Part shown: positions 23,801 through 33,563 of the stretch, piece by piece | How the letters are laid out: each line of letters starts with the position of its first letter | How positions within the stretch are numbered: position 1 is the first letter of the stretch | Source: Anaeramoeba flamelloides | Taxonomy: Eukaryota > Metamonada > Anaeramoebidae | Assembly: GCA_027625915.1 (NCBI GenBank) | Contig: JANTQA010000029.1 | Location: 3,534,001 to 3,598,000, forward strand | Length of the DNA stretch: 64,000 bases | Direction of reading: 5' to 3' | Notes under the pieces: model-generated | The model's input: the letters and a program-made list of their open reading frames with translations, nothing else | Told to the model about the DNA's origin: nothing | The model's database searches: none | Made by a program: the position numbers and the translations under genes

Positions 23801-23896
23801 TGAATTTTCAAGTGAGAAATGGTTCCAACTTCCAACCACACAGAGTTTGTTCCCCTCTTTGGCTAATTTATGATTAGTAATGAAATGAAGTTCCAT
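20834..23896 (-). CDS. DPE2-like 4-alpha-glucanotransferase (GH77 with two CBM20)
   Basis: One uninterrupted frame of 1020 residues. Two starch-binding CBM20-type modules come first (about 1-125, with VVGSWNHF; about 160-270, with VYLMGSATNMG), then the GH77 domain (about 280-1000). The catalytic residues are visible: nucleophile Asp575 in RIDHILGFFRIWE, acid/base Glu767 in AEDLGMIP, and Asp818 in TGTHDTENLREWW. The 192-residue gap from Asp575 to Glu767, against about 47 in bacterial amylomaltase, is the insertion typical of DPE2 (plant disproportionating enzyme 2). That cytosolic enzyme transfers glucose from maltose to glycogen-like glucans; Dictyostelium and Entamoeba have relatives. Unlike plant DPE2 as I know it, a lysine- and glutamate-rich stretch with a run of eight Glu follows Asp818 (about 840-890). 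All key residues are present and the gene looks functional. The ATG at 23896 directly precedes the first CBM20, so I take it as the start. Confidence 0.95.
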   Translation of the reverse strand: MELHFITNHKLAKEGNKLCVVGSWNHFSLENSTILTACKQKENQYEGVLNIECEEESVTVEYRYVEIPDEQDLDKLEDQAIWEEDCHRKIHFKKGSQETKLVCYDSFTPTYKDEDFVLQTSPFYQVFYSGKKAEEGKENENFQKVKIEEINENEIKIRFSINAFCVPKGKQVYLMGSATNMGSMEYTKAVRMEPEDYSVWASEVLIKKSELPLTYKFVIKGKDENEKELWYDQNGERKFTVDMLQESNKVYRVNDYLQFQFHEEILKQRKLWRIAGVSVPIFSLRTKSSLGIGEFLDLKPFADWASKAHLKLIQILPINDTNVFGENTEDYEKKWHDSYPYSSLSSIALNPIYITLDRLPLSEELKEEIEKNRIKFNEEIDLNYPEVISFKMKVLRKIFESLDKDEITNQVKDFVKENESWLPAYSLLRVLINEYKCFDRSQKVWDKYRKIDLETVLQLCSPKSERYLNVLFWYWVQYNLSIQLIEANKYLNSKDIIMMGDLPIGVDKCSSDVWLNPHLFRLHKNAGAPPDYFSMDGQNWLFPTYDWEEMAKDGYKWWKQRFSNMEKYMQVLRIDHILGFFRIWEVNPKQVQGMFGVFHKSLPFTGEELKKLGIENPDEWIKPRIEKSILLKEFEKDYPKFLEEIENKPGFYKFKDKYVTQKEIDNEFSNLNEIKDEEERQYMTNLKNELLMIFSYFAFTKEGDKYHPRITIRFTRMYRQLPFDLRMKLREIHNKYYFRRHNKLWAKEGNKKLSRILSVTKMLLVAEDLGMIPKCVPRVLKKLRMPCMHVERMSRSKKNFDNCEDYEYISYCTTGTHDTENLREWWSENFKWEAREIKERLDKIEQTKKKLSKQSENEKELLSLSSGDEEEEEEEEDPENEDDEKEDFSNHILERMKILNKKLGKNFTIKEKRLRSEEFYHKNLGFKEEEIPKEFNTEMVKRTLTNFVNSKAMVCVFPLQDIFALTDELRRPIKEERINLPSNNNHHWKYRMQLNIEDLIQNHEDFTNNISQIIDKSDRF

Positions 23897-24484
23897 ATTT
23901 TTTTTTGCAAAAAATTGGAGACTTTGGGAGTTAATATAAAAAAAAAGAATAAAAAAAAAAAAGATTTAAGTAAAAAAGAAAAAAAACCGGTAAAAAAAAA
24001 TTAAAAAAAAAAAATTTTTTACTTTTGGTTGTGAATTTTTGGTAAAGAAAAGAAAAAAATGATTTTTGTGAAAATCGAAGGACTGTTTTGTTTTTGTTTG
24101 GAAAGTTGGGTTAAAATGAATAAGCTCAATTTTACTCTGAGGTTTGATTTTTTTGTAATTTTGTATTTATTTGGAAAAGATTGACTCAATTGTTTGACTG
24201 AAAGTATTTTAAATAGACCCACTTTTAACGTTTCAGTTACCGTGTTTAACAGAAACGTTCAATTTTGGAAGGAGATTATTCTCAAGTAAATTTGCTATTT
24301 TACTTTTTTTTTTTTTCAGAAAAATAGTTTATTGTAAAAAGGATTTCTTGAAACAGAGTACTAGACTCCAAAGTCGATAATATTTTTCAAGTGTTCATAT
24401 CTACACTCCTTTCAAGCTTTTTTTCAATTTTTTAAAATTAGCAAAATTTTTGGTTTTTCTTATGTTTTTAGTTAATTGTGTTCA

Positions 24485-24535
24485 TAAACAATTTTCAAAC
24501 TTGACCAACAATTGTTTGTCAACTTTGAAAAACAA
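24485..24535. promoter_or_regulatory. Palindromic motif upstream of the glucanotransferase gene
   Basis: AACAATTGTTTGTCA sits in an imperfect hairpin about 610 bp upstream of the DPE2-like start codon. The same 15 bp, also in a hairpin, occurs about 190 bp upstream of the two-exon gene at 31582. This could be a shared regulatory site or a very short repeat; the sequence alone does not decide. Confidence 0.25.
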
Positions 24536-24934
24536 GGTGATTTAAACTTTTGGTAGGCTTTTTATTTTTTTTAAATTTTATCAACTGAAGCTTTGAAACA
24601 GTTGTTTTTCAAAGAAGTTTGAAAAGATCATCTTTTTCACAATTTTAGGATTAATAAAGTAGAGACTCGTTTATGACAAACCAAGCATACCACAATTGAA
24701 GGCAAACGATCTCACTAAATGATTCAAAGAAATCTATTATCAATTTTATTGAACAATTTTTTATTTTATAGGTTACTATTTATTAATATTAAGAATTGTT
24801 CTTTATGGAATTGTTATTTAACTTTTCCAAACCAAAAGACAGAAACTCAAAATAATATGATTCTAGAATTTAATAATTCATCTGTAGAAATTCCAAAAGT
24901 AACTATTATTGAGTTTTTTTGCTTTTTTACATTC

Positions 24935-25420
24935 TACAGTGATCAAAATAATGCGTGCCCAAAGACTATAATCCGTGTTTCAAAATATTATGCGTGCTTT
25001 TTTTTATTCTTGTTCCAAGGCAACATCCAATCTATTACCCAATAGTATACCTAAGTTCTAATCAATTTTGAAAGTAAAGGCCTGGTTAATTTTAGTAAAA
25101 TTTAAATTATGAATTCAAATAGCTTGAATATTTTCCATAATATTCCCAATTTTTTTGTTTTTATTGTTTTTTTTTTTGATGATAGAAATTTTCTTAGAAA
25201 ATTTACTCTATTTTTTGAGATAAATTTTACAATTTGATCCTTCATTTTTAGAATTTCTTTTTAAATAATAGAACTTTAAGAAACCAATATCATATTTTTT
25301 TAGGGTTTATTATCAGGTTCTTTGATTGGTTAATGTATAGGTATTCTATAACAAAAAAACACGCTTTTTATTTTGAAACACACTTAAACTTTTTTTGCAC
25401 GCTTTATTTTGACTACAGTA
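24935..25420 (+). mobile_element. MITE-like element, family H copy 1
   Basis: The left end ACAGTGATCAAAATAATGCG is matched inversely by the right end (reverse complement ACTGTAGTCAAAATAAAGCG), each followed by a second GTTTCAAAATA box. The total is about 486 bp. The CAGTG...CAAAAT ends recall Tc1/mariner elements. Degenerate relatives lie at about 30500-30968 (inverted) and 62570-63010. It is non-coding. Confidence 0.8.
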
Positions 25421-25980
25421 TAATTTCTTTAATAATCATGAATATAAAAACGATAAAATTGTTTTTTTTGGCTTTGTTCCCTTTCTACAAAGTGGGTTTT
25501 AATATGTAATAGTTTTCACTACTGTTATTTTCCTATTAATAAATGAAAATTTTGTTTTCAAGTTGTAAAATGAATATTAATTTCTACTACAACCAATTTA
25601 GTAGAGTAATTATTATGCCTCAGAGTTAACTAAGGAAGTTTAATTTGTTGTTTAAAAATCTCATTTCTAAAAGATGATGTAAAGATCTTACGGTTTTCTT
25701 TAACATTAAATAAGAGAAAAATATTTTGGGATATGAACTAAGAATTTTTTTTTTTAATTAGAAAATAAGGGTTCGCATGTGCAAAAAGTGATGTCTTAGT
25801 ATTTTAAGTTTTTTTAGAAATCAACCTACAGTTGGCAATAAATTCAAAACTGAATCACCAACCTAATGGTTTCAAGTTATAAATATCTTTTCTTAATTTT
25901 TATCTTAATAGTAAAGTTTGATCAATAACCCTAGAAAAATAAATAGTTTTAAAAAACCTTTAATGGTGTTATTTTAATGC

Positions 25981-26220
25981 TGGTGTTTGAATCTAAATGG
26001 TAAAAAATTTTCACTTCCTTTTCTATATTTATTTTTTATAAATAGATTTTTCAAACAAGCAGGTTATAATTTGTGCTATCTATTTTTTGTTTGGGTCTTT
26101 TTTTGTCTTTGTTAATTGAGTATATGTTGACTCAACTAAGAAAGTTCTATTTGAAAAAGGAAATTGAAAATGAAGTGAAAATTTTTCCGTATTTAGAATT
26201 CAAATACCAGTATACTGTTT
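25981..26220 (+). mobile_element. Short MITE-like element, family D copy 1
   Basis: The ends GGTGTTTGAATCTAAATGG, then AAAATTTTCACTTCC, recur as their reverse complement at the right. It is about 240 bp. Related copies lie at 33871-34032 (inside a C element) and about 63169-63333. Confidence 0.7.
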
Positions 26221-26350
26221 TGAAAATTTTCAATAATGTTTTGGTTTTTTAATTATTGTTGAACTAAAAGGTTTTCAAAAGTGTGTTTTTTTTTTTTGCT
26301 AAACGAAAACTATATTGAAAATTGCACTTTTATTCTTGTGTAAATAGATA

Positions 26351-26840
26351 TAAAGCAGTGAAAAAAATACCATACATGAAAAAAATCCCGGACAAGATTT
26401 TTTATTGTGAATATTAGTAAAATTGATGTATAATTTCATTTATTTACAATCAAATTCCTTTTTTTAAGAATCAAACTTTTTAGATTATAACCCTTCCACT
26501 TATTAGAATGATGATTAAAGAAATCACACTTGTTCAAAACACCATCCAATCAATCAAAAAACTAGAATAAAAATTATCATTTTCCAAACTCTAGTAAACC
26601 TCTATAAAACTCGATTGTTTTTCAAAAAAAGTTGATCTACTTAGGCTATCAAACAATTACTCGAGTATTCTAGAGACACCTTACTAGGATGAACTTTTGG
26701 TGGTTTTATTACTAATCTCATAAAAAAATTGTTTATTTATAATAAGGATTTGATTGAAAATAAATGAAAATTTTACTAATATCCACAATTAAAAATCTTG
26801 TCGGGGATTTTTTTGATGTCCGGTATTTTTTTCCCTGCTA
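26351..26840 (-). mobile_element. MITE-like element, family A copy 2
   Basis: About 490 bp with the double GGACA-type inverted ends of family A. The outermost bases read TATAAAGCAGTG on the left and CCCTGCTATA on the right, consistent with a TA target duplication. The interior is opposite in orientation to the copy at 5657. Confidence 0.9.
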
Positions 26841-27079
26841 TAAATTTATTTATTCAAAGATCCCTATAAAAAATTTTTTTTTATTAAAAGAAAAACACCA
26901 AAGATTTTTTTGTAACGAATAAATATTGCAATTTTTAAAGATCTAATTCTCTCTCATTATTAAACCTTTAGAAATAGAATGTATTTTCAAATCATTTAAC
27001 CAATGCTCTTGTTGAATATTTTTAAATAGTGTAAAATTCCAGCCGATTAACTTTAATTTCAATTATGGAATACTCATAA

Positions 27080-27430
27080 AAAGTGTCTATAGAGTTCCCT
27101 AGAGTACCTAGTTGTTTCTAAAAATCAAAAGAATAGAGTAATTTCGAGGATTTAACCCAATTCTTTTGATTCTGGAAAACCAAACCCCGATTTTATTGAG
27201 GTTTTCTATTTTATTTCTAAAGCGTTCTAGGTTTTTTTGGAGTTTTCTATTTATTGGTGAAGTGTTCTAGGGGTTTCCTAATAAAATAGAAAACATCAAA
27301 AAAACCTAACGAAAATCAATAGATTTTCCAAATAAAATAAAACCCGCAAAAAAACCTAATGAAAATCTATTGCTTTTCCAAATAAACAGAAAACCCAAGA
27401 AAACATAAAGAGGTTTTTTTTTTAATTTTT
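27080..27430 (+). repeat. Family K repeat with internal tandem and inverted units
   Basis: Built from repeated phrases such as GTTCTAGGTTTTTTTGGAG, TTTTCTATTTATTGG and their inverted forms (CCAAATAAACAGAAAACCC), plus two units of about 50 bp starting CTAACGAAAATC and CTAATGAAAATC. A reverse-oriented relative lies at 60690-61130. Confidence 0.65.
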
Positions 27431-27714
27431 GGAACAAACCAAAAATTTCTTAAATTTTCATTTTATTTCCCAAATTAAAAAAAACTTAAAAAAATCTAAA
27501 ACGAAAATCAAAAAAAAAACTATTTTTTTAAAATTGAAAGAACAAATAATTTTTTAAGAGTCTAAATAATAATATTGGTGACCTATTTTGAAAGATATTA
27601 ATGAAATTTATAATATTTTTGGATATAATAATAAAATATACCCTTATCTAGAAGCAAAAAATTATTCAAATTTTACAAGATTAAATTTTAAAAAAAATCC
27701 ACAAGTGTTAAGTC

Positions 27715-28440
27715 ATTTATCGTGAATATGTCCCATACTCAAGGGGTGACCCGGTACCAAATAGCATATTTTAAAATAGCCCTTCTTTTGGCTAACAAAA
27801 TTCAAATAACAAAAAAAAAAAAAATTCATTGAATCCTCTTTGTCAAAAAACTCAAATTAAAAAATAAGTTCATCAATTTCAAAAAATCAAAATTTAAAAA
27901 AAAAAATTTATTTTTTCTCATTTTATATTTTCAAATGGTTAAATTTCTTTAATTTAGAACAAATTGCTTTCTTGAAGTGTGAAATCAAATTAAACCGATT
28001 TAATCTGATTTTTGGTTATTTTGTAATTCTCTAAAATTGACCGAGTAAGGATTATGTAATATTCTTTCGATAAAAATAACTCATTTGAAAAATGAAAAAA
28101 AAAGAAAAAACAAAATCACAGAGATCTCAAAAATTTCCCCAAAGAAAGACAATTCAAAACTGTCATAGTTGTTTTCAAAATTGTATATTCTAACCATTCT
28201 AATTGGAAATTGAGTGTCTCTCCTTGGCCGTTTTTCTAAAAATGTCCTCGTCTTTGATTGTTAATTTTGTAGATCGATTATACATCATAGGTTGGGTGGT
28301 TTGTTTTTGGTATTAGGTACTTATAAAAATTACGAAAAAGTTTTTTTCCATTTCTGTTAAAAAAAATTTCACCCAAATGACTCTACGCTTAAGGAAAATT
28401 GAATTTTTCGATTTAAATTATAAAATATCTTTCAAAAATA
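27715..28440 (+). repeat. Dispersed repeat, family I copy 1
   Basis: Alignable by eye to 38825-39540 in the same orientation. Shared landmarks are CATACTCA followed by a G-run, GCTAACAAAATTCAAATAA, TTTAATCTGATTTTTGGTTA and the GTCTTTGATTGTTAATTTT region. It is non-coding. Confidence 0.7.
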
Positions 28441-29129
28441 TTTTTTGATCAAAGATCTTTTATTAGCCAATATTTTTTATTCTAATTGAAGCAATTAAAA
28501 AGTGTAAAATTAGCAAATACTTATTTTTTTTGAAAAAATTGTTTAATGATGGCGACAGGTTTTATACACTCAGATCAATTTCTCTTTCCACTGTACTTTA
28601 TTTTTTGACGTCTTAGATCAACTGCTAATCCCCTAGTAATTCAACACTTAAAATCAACATATCTTCAAGTTTTTCAAGACACCAATAAATTCACATTTAT
28701 TTTAATAAATTTTTTGTTCAATTTCAGATTTTGTAATCTCAATTAACTCAACATATAAAACAACTCAAGAGAGAGAATGGTTTGAAAGTCAAGCCAATTT
28801 TCTAAGTTTCTTCACATTAACCTTATATAGTGAATTAATCATAGCTTGTGTAAACATATTTGTAAAAGGAAAATGAATTAAAAATTTTCGGATATTCCTT
28901 TGATTTTATTCATTGGGTTTCTTTCCAAAGAACTACTAAAAAAAGTACAAAATGAAATCAAAAATATCCTATCCTCAATAACAGTGAAATTTTCAGAACT
29001 TTTAAGTTCAAAGAAAAACATATAAATACCTTTGGTTTCTTGTTTTTATTTCCAAAATATAAGGGGAAAACTACTATCTCGATAATTCATTTTTTTTTAA
29101 ATCAAATTACTGAAAACTAAAGCAATAAA

Positions 29130-29636
29130 ATGAGTGAAGCAGATCAAACCGATGAATGTGAACAATGGACCAAAAATGGACAACTTACACTTACAAACAA
29201 AGTAGAAATTAAAGACCAGGATAGAACCGTGATCTACAAGAGCAGTGGTTGGTTTGGGCTACGAGGAAAATCAATTGTCACAAGTGGAGTAAGAACTTTC
29301 AAAATTAAAATAAACAAAATGGGAGGAAACGGGCATGATGGAATTATGATCGGTGTTTGTAATTACAATCATACGGGAGTTAACTACACATCGGGAAACG
29401 GTTACATGTTGTATTCCCACAATGGGTCCCGATATCATAAGGGCACGCCCATCAATTATGCAAGAACATTGAACGTCAACGATGTTGTAGAGATCAGAGT
29501 TGATATGGATAAAAAAGAAGTTTCTTTTAAAGTCAACAATAAAGATTACGGCGTAGCATACAATAATCTTCCAAACCAAGTCCGGTTGGCAATTGATTTG
29601 TATTACAATAACGATTCAGCTACAATTATTGGTTAA
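29130..29636 (+). CDS. SPRY-domain protein, 168 residues
   Basis: A single open frame with composition clearly richer in G+C than its flanks. After a short polar N-terminus (MSEADQTDECEQW), residues about 45-165 form a SPRY/B30.2-type fold: WFGLRGKSIVTSGVRTFKIKI, then MIGVCNY, GYMLYSHNGSRYHKG, VVEIRVDMDKKEVSFKVNNK and VRLAIDLYY. SPRY domains bind protein partners in ubiquitin ligases, RNA-binding proteins and many others, so the domain alone gives no specific role. No RING, ankyrin, LisH or other partner domain is attached. The ATG follows AAAGCAATAAA in an A-rich leader typical of the window. The last codons (ATT ATT GGT TAA) include a possible GTTAAG donor, so a downstream exon cannot be fully excluded, but none is seen. 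Confidence 0.9.
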   Translation: MSEADQTDECEQWTKNGQLTLTNKVEIKDQDRTVIYKSSGWFGLRGKSIVTSGVRTFKIKINKMGGNGHDGIMIGVCNYNHTGVNYTSGNGYMLYSHNGSRYHKGTPINYARTLNVNDVVEIRVDMDKKEVSFKVNNKDYGVAYNNLPNQVRLAIDLYYNNDSATIIG

Positions 29637-30499
29637 GATCCTTCAGATCCTTTTAGATTTATATTTTTTTTTGATCCTTAATCTGACAACAAAAAACAAA
29701 TTCTGACAAAAAGAGTACAAACCCAAAATTTAACCACAAGTAATGAGCCTGAAAAACAATTTTTTTTTTTTTTTTCACAATTATTTCTCACTTTTTTTCT
29801 TTTTTTACCCATTTTTTTTTTTTTACTGTTGCCGAAATAAATCCGTACCATAAAGTTTCGTACAGTGTTTCAAGATAAAAGTCACCTTTCTTTTTTATAA
29901 AAGACCTTGACATTAATCGAAAAAAGAAATCGAAAAATCAACAAGAATTGAATCTAGTCTTGGTTTCTTAAAGGAGTATTTTGAGTTTCAAAGGAAAAAA
30001 TACGGATTTTGAAAATCCTTTATTTAAAAAGTCTGTTTTCATAAATGAAAAAACAGTAATCTATGCTACGAAGCAAATTTTTCAAAAATTCGGAGAATTA
30101 AAGAGGGGTTTTATTAATAGGGAACAATTCATCATTGCAAGATTTACGAATGATTGAATTTTTCAAACACAATAAAACGAAAGTTGAAATTTTTTCAAAA
30201 AGAAAAGAAAAGAAAAGAAATAGCTTTGAAAAAAAACAAATTTTTAGTGCATAAATGAAAAATTAAAGAACAAATTTTTTTTGTTAACAAATGAATGACA
30301 CGAATGTGTTAAGCAACTATAGGCCTTGCAATAAAACAAAATTCAAAAACAATTACGTAACAAAAATAAATCGAAAAAAATAAAAGAACAAAAGTATGGA
30401 AAAATAATATTTTTTATTGTCTGGCTCAAGATCTAATTTACTTGGAATTTCAAGGGTTTATTATTCCATTTCAAGTAACTTTTTTTTTGTCATTGAAAT

Positions 30500-30968
30500 C
30501 TTTCAATGAAATTTTTTTCTTTTTTTGTTTTTATTTTTTCCCTAATTTTTTTCTCCTTAAAATTGAAAAAGAACTTTTGAAAATAGAGAAAATAAAAAAA
30601 AATATATACTCCTGAGTTTTTATTTTTATACCTACAAAGGTGTTTTAAAGTTCTTCGGCACAAATGGAAATTCAAAAAATGGAGGATCAAATTGCAAAAT
30701 TTTTCACCTAAAAATAGAGTTAAAAAAAACCAAAAATGTTAAACATGCATCTTAAAAATAAAAATTAAGGAAATTAGGAAAAATCTTGAAAAAATTCAAT
30801 TCATAATGTAAATTTTACAGAAAATATTAACCGGTTTACCTTCAAAATGGATTTAAACTTAGGTATACTATTAAATACTTAATTAGATGATGTTGCCTTG
30901 GAACAAGAAGAAAAAAAAAGAACGTTTTATTAGAAATAAGGATTTGGGTTTTTTTGATCATTGTAAAA
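30500..30968 (-). mobile_element. Degenerate H-family element, inverted copy
   Basis: Read on the minus strand it follows the 24935 copy in order: a TGATCAAAA end, then CTTGTTCCAAGGCAACATC, GTATACCTAAGTT, GTAAAATTTA...ATTATGAATT and CAATTTGATCCTCCATTTTT. The far end is unclear. The 66-codon frame at 30490-30690 lies in it and is incidental. Confidence 0.65.
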
Positions 30969-31379
30969 AATTAAATAAATAGTACTTTTGGAACTTCGAA
31001 ATAAGTATTATTAAATACCTGATGAATTTTATTTTGAGTTTATGTATTGAAATAAGAACAAAAAATACAACAATTTTTAAACATAAGACGATTTTTACTT
31101 GTGATACTTTGACAATAAATTCTACTTACTTGTTGTTCAATAATATTTAAAATAGATTTTTAGAGTCATTTTGATTTTGAACGATGGAGAACTCGATATT
31201 CTTGACATTTAATTACAGTATACTTGAATTATCGAGAAATATCTGATGACACTGATCCCTTAATTGTGAAAAAGTTGATCTTCTTAAACTTCTTTGAAAA
31301 ATTACTGTTTTGAGTTTCATTTGATAAAATTGAAAAAAAAATTAAATACCAACCAAAAGTTTTAGTCAACTTGTTTTTT

Positions 31380-31430
31380 TCAATTTTACAAACAATTGTT
31401 TGTCATCTTGGAAAACTGATTGTGGACACA
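31380..31430. promoter_or_regulatory. Palindromic motif upstream of the two-exon gene
   Basis: AAACAATTGTTTGTCA within an imperfect hairpin, about 190 bp before the ATG at 31582. It shares 15 bp with a similar site near 24508. Confidence 0.25.
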
Positions 31431-31581
31431 AAATTCCAAAAAAAAAAAAGGAACTAATGAAAAAGACCCATAGCCAAAATTGATTTTTGTTTGAATTCAT
31501 TTTTCTAAACTTTTCTTTTTTGTCAAGAACAACATTTTTTTTCTTCTTCGTTTTGAAGCTTTTGGTTTTGAATCCTTCAAG

Positions 31582-32609
31582 ATGACTGACTATATGAGAC
31601 TCTTAGAAACTGTTGTAACAAAAAGAACTGAAAATTTCAAATATTTAAAGAGGATCCATGAAGGTGGTGTTTATTGGCTGAACGTAGGGCTTGTAACAAC
31701 TGACAACATTATGAAGTATTATCGATCTTCACAAGATCTACTCAAGAAAAGGTTTGTACTTTTCCTTTTTTTATCTCATATCAAAATAAATTGAAACAAG
31801 AAAATACTTTTTATTTGTTCACTCAAACAACAAAAAAATAATTAATACTTAAACACACTGGCGAAAAATAATAATAAAAAAAAAAATCTTCAAAATTTAA
31901 ATTTGAGAACTAAACAAATTTGTATTTCCCAACAAGCCCAAAATTAACCAAAAATAAATTCCCTTGCTCTTTTTCAATTTATTTTGTTTTTTAAAAAACC
32001 CAAAAACAATAATAACACAAACAAAAAAACCAAAAAAACAAAAATAAAAGGGTGCATTTATTCTTTTTCTTAGGACTAAGTTTGGGACCATTTTTACAAA
32101 TTCCCAATGGATCATTGTATTTGCACTCATTAAATTGCCTTTTAGATGAATTTTCTGCAAAGTTTAAGGTGAAGAAGCATAAGAAAGTCAAACTACCAAT
32201 TAGCGAAGAAGACGAGAAATTTTTGAATTCAAGAAATGTTATTTCAGGCTCTTCAAACGAAAAGCATAAATTCTTAATGGTCCCAGACGTCAACACAGAG
32301 AACTTTGATTACCTTCAGATCGTGTATGCATTATTTGATCTTCTTTCTCATCTTTCAAGAAAATATTTAGATCCTAACTGCGAAAACAAATTATTCTATG
32401 AGTGCATTGTGGCCATCGATGATTGGTTTTATAAATTAATCATTAAGCCAATCGTAAAGGAAATCCATGAAATTTCTGCTTCAATGATCACTCGTGAATT
32501 AACCACTTTTGACCCTCTTTTTAATTCTGCCTTCCAAGGGTTTTTAAAAGTTAAAAACGAAATGATCAAAGAAAAAGATCAAAAAAAAGAAATAAAACAA
32601 GAAAATTAA
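31582..32609 (+). CDS. Predicted helical protein, two exons, function unknown
   Basis: Exon 1 is 31582-31751 and exon 2 is 32081-32609. The donor is AAAAG then GTTTGT; the acceptor that keeps the frame is the AG ending GGACTAAG at 32080, not the more pyrimidine-flanked AG eight bases earlier, which would give an early stop. The product is 232 residues. It looks almost wholly alpha-helical, with a hydrophilic Lys-rich loop at about 93-105 (KVKKHKKVKLP) and a charged tail ending KKEIKQEN. The heptad-like N-terminal half (residues 1-70) and the DWFYKLIIKPIVKEI stretch in the second half are compatible with a BAR-type membrane-binding helical bundle. That is only a shape argument; I do not recognise a family. 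It has no signal peptide and no membrane segment. Confidence 0.8.
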
Positions 32610-33563
32610 TTCATTTTTTACAATTTTTTCAACACAGCCATGTATCTTTTAAAGTCTAAAGTGCCGAAAAAACTATTTTGACAACAAACAAAAAAAAAAA
32701 AAAGATAAAAGAAATTTGGAGAAATGAATTTGTTGGAAAACAAATAGAAAAGTAATTCGATGACTGGTCATGAAAAATGAGAATGGAGAAATTAATTAAA
32801 AAAGAATTTTTTGAAATTCCAATTTGCTTTTTTTTTTTGAATAAATGAGATTCACAAAATAGCTTTGTTTTGATTTAGATTTTGATTGGGTGGAATGCAA
32901 ATTTATTACAATTAATTGTAAAATAAAAAGATCAAAATTTTCAATCAGCTTTTATTTAAAAATAATCACACAGCCCTAAAATTGAAATAAATTATCAAAA
33001 GTCCCCAATTTCTGAAAGATGTAAATTAATAATTTAAGCTTCTTCCAATTATTAAAAATTTGAAATGTACAAGGATTGATTTACAAATCTTTTTTTTGGA
33101 AAGATGAATGAAAATTTTGTTCCATTAATTTTCCAATAAATAGTGGTTTGAAGTATTTATACTTGATTTAGGAAATCTTATCAAAAAAAAAACTTTTAAC
33201 AATTCCAAAAAAGTTAAAAATAATTAATTTTAAATCCCCAAAAAAGAATATTTTTTTTATTATAATTCTTGAGGAGAAGGTGATTCAAGAAAATTACCCC
33301 CAGTTTTGTTGGAAATATAAAATATATTTTGAGTTTTTTATTATATAGTAGGGAAAAAAATACGGGATATGAAAATATTACCTGGGAAGATTTTTAATTG
33401 TGAATATTAGGAAAATTGTTGTGAAATTTCTTTTATTTTAAATCAAATCCCTTTTATATTTAATCAATTTTTTTATGAAGCTAGTAATAAGCCAACCTAA
33501 AGTTCTTTGAAGTAAGGATGTTGAGAGAATAGTCAAGTAATTGTTTGATAGCATAAGTGGATC

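Larger units (their letters stand above)
23897..29129. other. Five-kilobase intergenic region
   Basis: Lies between the divergently oriented glucanotransferase (minus) and SPRY (plus) genes. It should contain both promoters, but no core element is recognisable. It holds H, D and A family MITE-like elements, a K-family repeat and an I-family repeat, plus a palindromic AACAATTGTTTGTCA motif near 24508. Confidence 0.55.
29637..31581. other. Intergenic region between the SPRY gene and the two-exon gene
   Basis: It begins with the probable 3' flank of the SPRY gene (T-rich tracts at 29760-29823) and contains an inverted, degenerate H-family element and a palindromic motif at about 31389. No further exon is visible. 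Confidence 0.5.

Noticed and set aside
32052-32080. Upstream start at 32052 making exon 2 an independent gene
   Set aside because: The sequence before 32081 is a T-rich acceptor tract, and splicing from exon 1 restores a continuous frame.
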